From the NCBI RefSeq assembly GCF_943734655.1, contig NC_071353.1, positions 22,710,501 to 22,774,500 on the forward strand: 64,000 nt of DNA. Reading direction: 5' to 3'. Numbering within the stretch: the stretch's first letter is position 1; every line of letters starts with the position of its first letter. The position numbers and the translations under genes are program-made. Source of the stretch: Sabethes cyaneus (lineage: Eukaryota; Arthropoda; Insecta; Diptera; Culicidae). Below are positions 21,467 through 32,100 of the stretch, piece after piece. Below the pieces are notes generated by a model that was not told the origin of the DNA, made no database searches, and was given only the letters and a program-made list of their open reading frames with translations.

Positions 21467-23640
21467 CAACCGTTTTTAATTTGTGCTGAGAAAGAAGCTT
21501 CTTGGAGCGGAAAATCTATGAAATTTTATTCTATTCTGAAAACTAATGATTAATTTTAGTTTATTTTGATTATTAATAAGACAATGATACTATTCAAAAG
21601 TCACCAATGATTGTCACTAAAGGTTGATTAAGCTTTTAACATCCGAGAAACAAACGTTTCTTTTTTCGTCTAAATAGAATGTGTTATTCAGTAAATAAAT
21701 AAATAATAAATATCAATTTTTTTTGTTCAAATCATCAAACGATATTACCATCCCCAGTTGGATTAAAATTGGCAAAATGATATACGAGGGTCTATATTGT
21801 TTAGAAAATAGACTCCCTAAAAGAGCCCTCTAGTATATCTGTATGATTTGCATTGCAAATATTTCCAACATTTAACGACAGTCCCAACGAAAAAATACAG
21901 GCCTAGGGTCAATGATCCTAGCGGTGAACAAAAAATTTCTTCCAAATTTTCTCCTTTATATTGACGTTCTCCAAAATTGGCACGTGTTCGCATAGAAAGC
22001 GCGCGCTTGATACCTACAGAGGCAAAAGCCGATACCAGTTTGGAGCCACAATGCTCGGTCCAACCTGAGAGGTCCAACCACTTGACGTGCCTCCGATCTA
22101 GTAGACGCTATAAGCGTTCGTAGCGAAGCAACTGAGTCTTTCAGTATCTAGCCAGCAGTCAGCTGGCCCGGTCGGTTTACTCCCTGTTTGTTGCAGCTCC
22201 GTCCAAGATCCGCAAGTAGCGTGGTACGTTTTCGAAAACAGTGCAATCGTATTAGACGTTGTGGATCAGTGCGGTATACGAGATTTTGATATCGGTTAAT
22301 ATAAAAAGCATATTTTTTATGAGTTTGATAAAACGGCGGTGGTTATGTTGTACCTGACTTCGCTCGGGTGGTGAAACAAAAAATATGTCAAAATAAGACA
22401 GTTTTTTTAAAACAGAATCGCTTACGTCATTTTGTGTTTCAACCGTGCCGAGGATTGTTTTTCGATTCAACAAAAAGTGTCAACTATTTTCCCATTTAAG
22501 AAATAAAATAAAAATTACCAAATTAATAGTGCAATGGTGCAAGTATAATACCATAAAAAGTCGCCAATAAAAATCGTGGGTAGCGCCTAGTCGAACAAGG
22601 CGAACATAAAATATGTGTTAATAGCGGAGCTGATTAAGTAACAGTGTTCGAAAATATGACCAAGCAAACAAGTAACCCCAGAGAGCAGAGTAAAGTGCGC
22701 AAATTGCTATAAACAGTGGTCAGTGCGCAATGAATGGATCGTCGAGCGGGATTTTAAATGGACACTTCGTTGCAACAGCTTCACGTGCTGTTACCGATTA
22801 ACCAATGTGCTGTTTGAGATTGGGTTTGGCTTTGAGTTTGGCGAATATTTTGATAGAAATTTAAATTTTAAATTTCGGTTTCCCCAAATGAGAAGTGCGC
22901 GCTGCATCTGATAACGAAACTTTCTAAAACCAATGGGAGAAATTTGTATGATTAATAGCGATCATAGTCATAGTTAAAAACCAACCGGTTTATTCACGGA
23001 ACTTCAAATTTGAGTGGGAGGTCAGATTTTTTGTGGAAAGAAATTAAAGCTTTATTGTATTGTTGTCTTTTTGTAACTTTGTAACATTGTAACTGCAAAT
23101 TTCGAAATTGGACTTTACTGATTGTTTATTCAAATAGTTACTTGGGCTTTAGATTGAATTGGGTCATAAAACCAATTTAGCAAATATTAGATAATGTTAT
23201 ATAAGAATGATAAAATACTAAAGGAGACTGTGATTTAGCGCTACATTTTATCTTATTTCTCAGCGGTGACAAATAGGTTATAACCCTCCAAACTAAGCTT
23301 AAAATCTGATTGTACTTCAAAGGAAAGCGAAACTGACTCAATTTGCATTTCACACGGACGATGAATCGCGTGCGTCACGCTAAATAATCGTGAGAAGTTT
23401 GACTTGACTTTTAGTCCTATTTGGAAGTATGATGTGTAAAGTTTTTACCATGAATAAAAGCATATACCTAGTTGATTCGTAGCTTTGTGCCAAGAATATA
23501 TAGATAGTTGCTGTCAGTGAAATAACAGCGCTGATGTAATTTCGCTAATGGCAGTTTGATGTTAGTATCAAACTGTTTACTTCAATCGGTTGATAAACAT
23601 TCGATATATTGTAATAAAACAATACAGTTATTCATACTTC
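21467..23640. other. Unassigned DNA, no supported gene
   Basis: No conserved protein is readable in either strand. From 22080 to 22240 the sequence is GC-richer and contains CCAGCAGTCAGCTGGCCCGG, a short palindrome. From 22560 to 22700 there is purine-rich leader-like DNA. These could be the remains of a retroelement 5' region, but no long terminal repeat pair or protein supports that. Confidence 0.4.
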
Positions 23641-25045
23641 TTACTTCATACTTCTGCGCATCTCTGCGTCTGGTACCAACTGGATTCGAAGCGAACACCA
23701 GGCTTGCTGTACTAAGGCAAAGCCTGTTGAACAAAGTTTCCCCATGTAATTCGGTTGAGGGCTACCGCTCTCCAATTCCTCGGACACCGAGTACTCTCCG
23801 CCAGATCTCGCTCCACCTGGTCTAACCATCTTGCTCGCTGCGCTCCTGGTCGTCTTGTTCCTACCGGATTTGAGGCGAATACCATCTTTGCAGGGTAGTT
23901 TTCCGGCATTCTTGCAACATGCCCTGCCCATCGTCCGTCCGTCCAGCTTTAACCATCTTCTGGATACTGGGTTCGCCATAGAGTAGTGCGAGTTCGGGGT
24001 TCATCCTCCACCTCCATGCTCCGTTCTTCTGTACGCCGCCGAAGATCGTTCTTAGCACTCGTCGTTCGAAAACTCCGAGCACTCGCAGGTCCTCCTCGAG
24101 CATTGTCCATGTTTCATGCCCGTAGAGAACAACCGGTCTAATAAGCGTCTTGTACAGGGTGCACTTTGTACGGGGACTTAGTCTGCTCGCCCGCAATAGC
24201 TCGTGAAGCACATAGTAAGCACAACTTCCGCTGATAATACGCCTCCGAATCTCACGGCTGGTATCATTATCCGCCCTTACCAGTGAGTCAAGGTAGACAA
24301 ATTCATCGACTACCTCAAACTCATCGCCGTCGATCAATATACTACTGCCCAAGCGGTGTCGTTCGGCCTCGGTTCCGCTGGCCAGCATGTACTTTGTTTT
24401 AGTCGTTTTTACCTTTAACCCAATTTTTTCTGCTTCGCGCTTTAGTATGGTGTACTGTTCAGCCACCGCCACAGATGTTCTGCCGATACTATCTATGTCA
24501 TCCACGAAGCAGATGAATTGATTAGATTTGTTGAAGATTGTGCCCCGCGTGTTGATATCCGATCGGTTCATAACACCTTGTAGTGCTATGTTGAACAGCA
24601 GGCATGAAAGACCATCACCTTGACGAAACCCTCTGTATGATTCGAATGAACTTGACAATCCACCCGAAATCCGAACACAGCACTGTGTACCATCCATCGA
24701 AGATTTAATCAGTTTGATGAGCTTCCTGGGGAAGCTGTTCTCGTCCATGATTTTCCATTGCTCTTTCCGGTCGATGATATGATATGCGGCTTTGAAATCA
24801 ACGAACAAATGATGTGACTCTGTATTCACGGCCCTTTTGAAGGATTTGCCGCAGTGTAAATAATTGATTCGTTGTAGACCGACCTTCGACGAAGCCGGCT
24901 TGATAAGTTCCCACAAATCTGTTCGCAATTGGTGATAGTCGGCGGAAAATTATTTGGGACAGCACTTTATTGGCGGCATTGAGAACGGTGATCGCTCGAT
25001 AGTTCTCACAGTCCAACTTGTTGCCCTTTTTATAGATCGTGGCCT
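23641..25045 (-). pseudogene. RTE-like non-LTR retrotransposon, downstream copy (B2)
   Basis: The longest readable retroelement frame of the window is 23861-24928. Minus-strand order: KKGNKLDCENYRAITVLNAA (just above 25000), YQAGFVEGRSTTNQLFTLRQ, FVDFKAAYHIIDR, SSFESYRGFRQGDGLSCLLF, the catalytic region FVDDID (Y/FxDD) at about 24500, VYLDSLVRADNDTS, and the C-terminal RPVVLYGHETWT, RVLRTIFGG and ELALLYGE stretches. It is 5'-truncated and has frameshifts near 23900 and 24900. The upstream end is joined abruptly to another partial copy (see 25045-25136). Confidence 0.85.
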
Positions 25046-25136
25046 TAATCAGTCTCATCAGCTTCTCGGGAAAGCCGTTTTCGTCCATAATTTTTCATAG
25101 CTCTTCACGGTCAATCAATAGTATCGTAGGCAGCCT
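25045..25136 (-). pseudogene. RTE-like LINE copy B1, downstream half of its interrupted part
   Basis: Reads AAYDTID..REEL..KIMDENGFPEKLMRLIKAT, then switches without a gap into copy B2 (KKGNKLDCENYR), which belongs upstream of it in the element. Its own upstream half resumes at 27485, beyond the inserted LINE. A stop replaces one residue after REEL. Confidence 0.7.
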
Positions 25137-27484
25137 AACAAACCTTTTTCAATCAAGCCTGATACTAGATCATATACCAGCAATATGGCGACAAGTATGG
25201 CTCACGTTCATTCCGAAGACTAATAAGAAGGATAAAACTTCACCAAAATCCTTCAGGCCGATAAGCTTATCGTCTGTTGTGTTAGAAACAATGGAAAAAA
25301 TAATTGATGAGCATATAAAGTCATCATATTTAGCCAAAGAACCTTTGAGCAAATATCAATTCGCATATCAAGAAGGCAAATCTTCAATAACAGCAGTACA
25401 AACTGTTGTAAAAAAACTTGAAAAGTCTTTTGAAGCGAAAGAAATTTCACTAGCTGCCTTTCTTGACATAGAAGGCGCCTTTGATAATTCATCTCATAAT
25501 TCAATGATTACGGCTGACGAAATGTGGTTTCGTTATATCCATTATCCATTAGATTAGCGAAATGTTATCAAAAAGGGAGATATCAGCAAACCTTGGAAGC
25601 TCACCTACAAGCATTAGAACAGTAAAAGGGTGCCCACACGGAGGCGTTATATCACCTCTCTATTGTGGTCTTTAATAGTTGATGATCTACTTCAAAAGTT
25701 GACAGTGCTAGGTTTTGAAATAATTGGCTTCGCAGATGATATAGTCATAATTGTTCGAGGAAAATTTGATTCTATTATCGCTAACCGAATGCAAATGGCT
25801 TTAAATTTGATTTCATCATGGTGTGATAGGCAGTGCCTCAGCATAAATGCCAATAAAACTACTATCATACCATTTACGAGAAGGAAAACAATTACATTAA
25901 CCAACATCAGATTGAAAGGAACACTTTTAAAACTTTCAGACACTGTCAAATGTCTTGGGGTATTTCTTGACAGAAAATTCAATTGGGACACACATCTAGA
26001 GCAAGCAGTAAACAAAGCTACAAATGCTCTATGGATATGTAAAAGAACTTTTGGTAAGCAATGGGGACTGAAACCGAGATGATCCATTGGATCTATTCGG
26101 CTATTGTCAGACCCAGGATTACCTATGCTTCGTTGGTCTGGTGGCCAAAAACGAAAGAGAAAGCTACCTGAAAAAAGCTGGAAAGACTTCAAAGGCTAGC
26201 CACTCTCTCTCAATAACAGGTGCAATGAGAAGTACACCATCGTAGGCATTGGATGCTTTACTCTATATACTTCCATTGTGTCAGTTTATACAACTAGAAG
26301 CTGAAAAGAGTGCTCTAAGGATCAAAAGATCAATGAACCTCTTTGAAGGTGATTTAACAGGTCATCTCAGTATTCTAAAAACTATTAGTATTAATCCTCT
26401 TGTAACCAATAATGAAGATTGGATGGAGAAAAAATACAACATTAATCGAATATTTCGTGTATTTGAGCCCAGACGTGATACTTGGGAAGATGGTGGTCCC
26501 GATTTTCGTCCAGGCTCGACAGTTTTCTATACAGACGGTTCAAAAATGGACAATCAAGTTGGAGCAGGATTGACTGACCCAGGAATAGATATGTCAATTT
26601 CTATGGGCAGATGGCCAACTGTATTCCAAGCTGAAATAGAAGCAATTTTAGAATGCACGACTGTGTGCTTGCGCAGGAACTATAGACATTCAAATATATG
26701 CATCATGTCCGACATCCAAGCAGCTCTAACGCTCTAAAGTCGGCGACATGCACATCAAAACATGTCTGGGAATGTATTTAATCACTCCAAAAATTGTCTT
26801 GTCGTAACCAAGTCAACTTGTACTGGGTCCCAGGTCACTGTGGAATCGGTGGAAATGAAAGAGCTGATGCGCTAGCAGGACTCGGATCATCTCATCAATT
26901 TGTAGGATCTGAACCCTTCTGTGGTTTATCTGCTTCTGCTTTAAAAATGGAGCTAAAAGCATGGGAATGTACGAATACGGAATCAAATTGGAATAACACT
27001 TTCAATGCTAGGCAGTCAAAACGGTTTATCTCTCCAAACATTTCAATGAGTCGCAAAATCCTGAAGCTTTCGAAGCAAGATCTAATCATTTATACTGGTC
27101 TTATAACAGGACATTGTCCGAGCCGCTATCATCTGAAGCTAATGGGAAAACTTCAAGGGAAAACTTTATATGTCGCTTCTGTGGCATAGAAAAAGAAAAC
27201 TCGAAACACCTGCTATGCCGATCACTGGCATTTCTCAATAAAAGATTAAGGTTCTTCGAAAGAGAGCTGTTAGAACCCTCTGATATTTGGAGAACAACTC
27301 CCAGCACTACTGCGCACTTCATCCGAAGTGCATCACTGGGCTGTACAAATGCTATTAGTCAAACAATGATGATCACTTCTGATAGTGGTACGTCATCTTG
27401 ACAACATAGCTATAATAAAACGGGTAATATATCACAATAGATCAAACAATTGGTCGCAGTGATAAAAATACCCAACATGAAAAA
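25137..27484 (+). pseudogene. RNase H-bearing non-LTR retrotransposon, 5'-truncated, inserted in another LINE
   Basis: In order: reverse transcriptase fingers (FIPKTNKKDKTSPKSFRPIS, 25212), YQEGKSSITAVQTVVKKLE, FLDIEGAFDN, the catalytic FADDIV (25730), KCLGVFLDRKFNWDTHL (25952), then RNase H with the acidic residues visible as FYTDGSK (26526), AEIEAI, SDIQAAL and VPGHCGIGGNERADALA (26830), and a C-terminal CRFCG..E...H..C knuckle (27174). Three or more frameshifts (near 25560, 26080, 26740) inactivate it. A 9-bp target duplication AGGCAG(C/T)CT at 25128-25136 and 27485-27493 defines the ends. RNase H places it in the I/LOA/R1 assemblage; clade unresolved. Confidence 0.85.
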
Positions 27485-28000
27485 AGGCAGTCTTGAAACC
27501 TATGAATAGGTGGTGCGTAGGGACTTGATGTTCAAACCACTTTTGAAGTACCTGCCGCATCACAAAGATTTAGTTCGTTGTCGTTCGTCCGTCTACAAAA
27601 CCGGCTTGATAACTTCCCACGAATCTATACTTGCTAGCGGCGATAGACGGCGAAAGATGATTTGAGAAAGCGTTGAGAATGGTGACCCCTCGATAGTTCT
27701 CTCATTCCAACTTGTCACCCTTCTTGTGTATTGGGCATATTATCCCCTCCTTCTACTCTTCCGGTAGCTGTTCTGTTACCCATAGATGACTGACTTTCAA
27801 CCGGTGCCTGCAGACAGGCAACCAACCTTGCGGGCCCATCTTGATAAGCTCCGCTGTGCCGCCATCTTTACCAGTTGCCTTGTTGTTCTTGAGCTGCTTG
27901 ATGGCTTCGATCACTTCACCTATTGTGAGAGTCGGCACATCACCATTATCCACTGTTCTGATGTAGTCATTACCCCTGCTGTCTTGGTAGGTATAGAGTT
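27485..28000 (-). pseudogene. RTE-like LINE copy B1, upstream half
   Basis: Minus-strand fragments: TIGEVIEAIKQLKNNKATGKDG (about 27900), a LPEE stretch, YQAGFVDGRTTTN and finally HHLFIGFKTA, ending at the insertion point. The next residues of the family motif (AAYDTID) are found at 25136, on the other side of the inserted LINE. Frameshifts are present. Confidence 0.75.
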
Positions 28001-28215
28001 TTGCACGGACGAACATAACCTTGCTTCTTTGACGTCTATCGGTGGTTTGTTTACTTTACATGGACTTAGAATGCGGGTTAAAATAATGGAAGTGAATACT
28101 GTTAAAGTTGTTTACGGCAGGTCAGAATGGCACGAAACTGCCATTTCAACTAGTTTGGAGGGGAACACTGTTGGACAATACGCTTTTTAGACGTTTAACG
28201 TTTCAATTAGTGCAT
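27995..28215. mobile_element. Family D element, truncated copy
   Basis: Starts TATAGAGTTTTGCACGGACG and follows the first 220 bases of the copy at 20198-20519 (GACGTCTATCGGTGG, AACTGCCATT, AGTTTGGAGGG, TTTAGACGTTTAAC). The right terminal repeat is absent. Confidence 0.6.
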
Positions 28216-28996
28216 ATTAGGCGTCAATTTATTTCATATAGGTGTAACTTGCTGCTTTCCTTCTTTTACAATATTCATACAGATCATACAGATTTTTCCG
28301 CAAAAGATCATAAAATTTCACAAGCGAAATACATTTACCACAGCATCGCAATGCCATCAATGATGGTGTGTCGATAGCGAAAGAGATTTCTATGTAAACG
28401 CCTCGCTGAGATTTTGTCGGCTCGCGTTCGGCGTCTGCTTCCACCCATGCTGGGCTGGCAGTGGCAGTCATCAATCTTCATTGTTGCATGAGCCACCATG
28501 CTGCTTAGACCAGAAGCGTGGTTGATTCACGTGGTAAGTTTGACCAAATCCAAGCCCCACTGCAGGCTGGGGTAAATTTGTTACCACCCATAAAGTGGTC
28601 AAGTTCGTTCCAAATGCGCGCTTACAGACGGTAGCCAAATAATGCACCGCAAGACCGGAGAAGATACAAAAGAAATGTGATACAAGAACGAATCAATCAG
28701 TAAATGCAATAATTGCAAATTGTATTTTCAAAATCATTTACAATGTCCAAACCGGCTTTGAGCGTGTGAAAATCGAAAAAAAGCTCGTACAGCACATTGT
28801 AGCATCGGCGGCTGTTGTATCGATTACTATCGCATATTATGTGTGTTAATGTTTAAAGCGTTGCATTCCCAGCCTGCCGACAGATATCGCGAAACGGCAC
28901 TTTGAACGGTAAATATTGGCGAACTTGAACATCATCGCCCAGAGCGGAGCATCGTATCGCATCTGATCGCATCGGAAAAGTTATGCAGGCGGAAAA
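28216..28996 (+). other. Upstream region and probable 5' UTR of the carboxylesterase
   Basis: No coding frame before the ATG at 28997. The last 120 bases are GC-richer (CATCGCCCAGAGCGGAGC...) and repeat a GATCGCATC word, consistent with a transcribed leader. No TATA box stands out. Confidence 0.35.
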
Positions 28997-29125
28997 ATGC
29001 ACACAATGATCAAGTTGCTGGTATTGTCACTGCTGTACATCGGGGCGCACTCAAGCTATGCGCTGCCGCCGTCCACCTTCGGCGACGCATTAGCAAGCGC
29101 CGGTGAGCTGTCCAACAAGTTGAAG
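28997..29125 (+). CDS. Carboxylesterase exon 1 (signal peptide)
   Basis: 43 codons from MHTMIKLLVL to ELSNKLK, followed by a strong GTAAGT donor in phase 0. A hydrophobic core and a small-residue site (SSYA/LPP) make a good signal peptide. The next exon in phase 0 on the same strand is at 56890; no other signal-peptide exon is visible nearer to it. Confidence 0.8.
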
Positions 29126-32100
29126 GTAAGTGTCTTACTTTGTTTAGTGGTCTTGGGCAACGTTGAGCCAACAGGGTCGCCCTGCGAATCAGTTGATCCA
29201 AATCAAATAGCCGTATCAAAAATAGCGTTTAACAACCGGGGTTAAATTTCACATCACCAAACACGATTTGATAATCGACAAATTTCGCACTCCTCAAATT
29301 GATTCAAGGTTCGTCGCCTGACGTGACGCATCAGTCGAATGTTTTACATGGTTAAATTGGTACCAACTCTTCAAAAGGACCAATCTGTAAAATGTAAACA
29401 AACCGAGTAAGGGTTTCTTTCCCTATGCTAGTCCAGCAAAAAACAACCCTCACTCGGTTTATTTACATTTTGCAGATTGCCCCTTTTGAAAAGTTGGTGC
29501 TGAAATATTTTGTTCTTGCATTGCAAATCACGAACCAGCTATTCACGACCCCTGGATGGCTTCGAGGCACTTGCTTTACATGTCCACTAGCTTTTGTGCA
29601 CATCACTGCTACGAAAAATACACTGAAGAGTCGCTTTTTACGCGGTTCGTTTTTTACGCGAATGTCAGAATTTACGCGGTTTTTTCACGCGAATTTCGGA
29701 ATTCACGCAGTTTTTTTACGCAAATTTCAGAATTTACGCGGTTTTTTTACGCGATTTTCGGAATTTACGCGGTTTTGATTTACGCGGAACGTATCCTTCG
29801 CGTAATAAGCGACTTGAGTGTAATAGAATCACTCTGGCGAACGATTATACACAATACATAATATGTCAATATTCAACGTATTATGCATTACCAATATTTG
29901 CACATTATTATACTTGATTTCAACAAGTTACATGATGCATCCTTGACGTCACAAAATTGAGAAGGAATCTTGCGTCAGCAATGCTTTGTAATATTTTTAT
30001 GTTTTTCGCATGTGTTGTTTTCGTAGTTTACTCTGCTTCGATTTTATGAAATAATTTTGACTTTCTATGTTTGCGAAATAATTGGCACATGGCTTTATAG
30101 GCAACCAAATTTGATTCGCCACTAAACGGGCTAGTGCATTAAAATGTTACTAGAAACAGTGCAACTCATCAACATCAGAGTGTCACGGAAAATCAATTTT
30201 CTCAAGGTAAGTGAACTGTAAACATGCAATTCACACCACAACGATGATGCACCGCTGTAAGACTGCTGCATTACGTGCACTGCTGATTGTCGTTGAGCCA
30301 GAGTGAAGCGAAAAGGGAAACCAATTGCTGGAAAATGAGCTTGAAGAGTCAATTTATTCTTTTCAGGTTAAAATTAAAAATTACATGATCTATACTATGG
30401 AGCAAGATTCAAGTAACATATGATTTCGAAAGCAGATTCAAGTCGAATTAAAACTTAAAATTGCCAGCAAATGTGAACCGTGAAAGGAAAAAAGTCAGTC
30501 ATAAAACAAAAAACAGACAAAGTCACAAGTGCATTGCTCGAGCTGCATCGTTTAGTGTCAAGCAACTCTTAATAAGAAGTGCCACCGGTATCGGCTAACA
30601 AGCCAATTGCATTCTCGTTGAGTTTACCAGCCGCATCACCGGTTGCAATGCTGACTTGGAGGTTACAAAGTTAACGAAGCAGAAAAAAACCAACCACCTC
30701 AAGTTCCGGATGAACGTTGATGTTATAGTTCAAAATTAAACGTGATAAAGTTCAGTTGAAAACGACGTCTTTCTAAAATATGTCCTAATTTCTACAATTA
30801 GTTTACTCTCTTCCACAAGTAAACTATTTCATTATTTTTAGCAGAAGAAAACAATAGACCATTTTCTGATTCTGATATTGCGCTTTCCCGTGTTGGTACT
30901 TGACATGACGGATTTTAATCAACTAAATAATTTACATGAATATAAATCTTCACCATCTCTCAAATCAGTTCGCGTGCCGCCTAGTCAACCTTGGCGTTGA
31001 AAATCTATACATATAGCGTGGCATGTGTTGTGTCTGTCAATATTTTTTGTATATTGCGGTGCGCTTGCGTCAGCACAGTAGCTTGGAAAAGTAAAATTAT
31101 AGCAACAAAACTAACATATGCTTTCGCCTTAACAGCCGACTGATTCCGAAGAAGAGAATGTTGTTTTTACACATCCAATTTCTAATAAAAAGCAAGAGGA
31201 AAGGTTTGATGCCGAAATTGATAAAAATTAGCACATCGATAAAAAGTGAATTGGGTAAAAAAGCAAATGGTCTTCTTTTTCTAGCAGCATAGAGTCGGGG
31301 TCGCTCTTGCCGTATCAAGAATTCCTCCACAGTACCCGGTCCAGGGCCACTCGTCACCAATTCGTTGATCGTCTCGACAAACGCAAGTCGGCTTCAACCT
31401 GGTCGAGCCACCCAGCATGTTGGGTTCCTCTATTTCTAGTGCCAATGGAGTTCTTGAAGAGCACGGATATCACTACATAGTCGTTCGACATCCTAGCGAC
31501 GTGGCCGGCTCATCGCAATTTCCCCCTTTGCTAGATGTACGATTGGAAATCTCTCCAGGTAGTGCCTGCAACTCGTGGTTCATACGCCTACAGCATTCTC
31601 CACTTTCCGTTTGTACTCCGCCAAAAATAGTCCGCAACACCTTTCGTTCAATACGGTAAGTGCACGTATGTCCTCCGTAAGCAAAGTTACAGTCCCAACT
31701 CCGCAGAGCACTATACCGGTCCGATTAGGCGGCGTCTTGCGGAGAGAAAAGTTGGGTCGACTTCCAGCTTGAATGCGTCGTTAAATCTCCTTACTCGTAT
31801 TGTTGTCGGCGGTGACCAGAGACCCCAAATGATGAATTCATCACTTACTAAGTTGGCCTTACGTGCCTGCGTAACATAATTTCTTCAAAGTAATGAAGAA
31901 GCGTAGCTACCAATTAACCCCCCACCCTCCCTCACCTTTCCACTCTTTCCTCATTCAAAAAAAAAAAATTCGTCATTACTTTCCCCTACCGTCCCTTCAT
32001 CAATAATTATTGTAGAAACACTGTTTCAAAAAATATTAATATATGCTCGAAAACACGATGTTTGGTCTATAATTTCTTCATCTAATTCGGTCCATGGCAG

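Noticed and set aside
22560..22640. Primer-binding-site-like TAGCGCCTAGTCGAAC and leader-like DNA, suggesting an LTR retrotransposon
   Set aside because: No pair of long terminal repeats and no gag-pol similarity nearby; the match to a retroviral primer-binding site is weak.
29425..29861. Open frames with F/R-rich repeats (LRGSFFTRMSEFTRFF type)
   Set aside because: Produced by the 31-bp tandem units of the TIR element at 29610-29822; not a gene.
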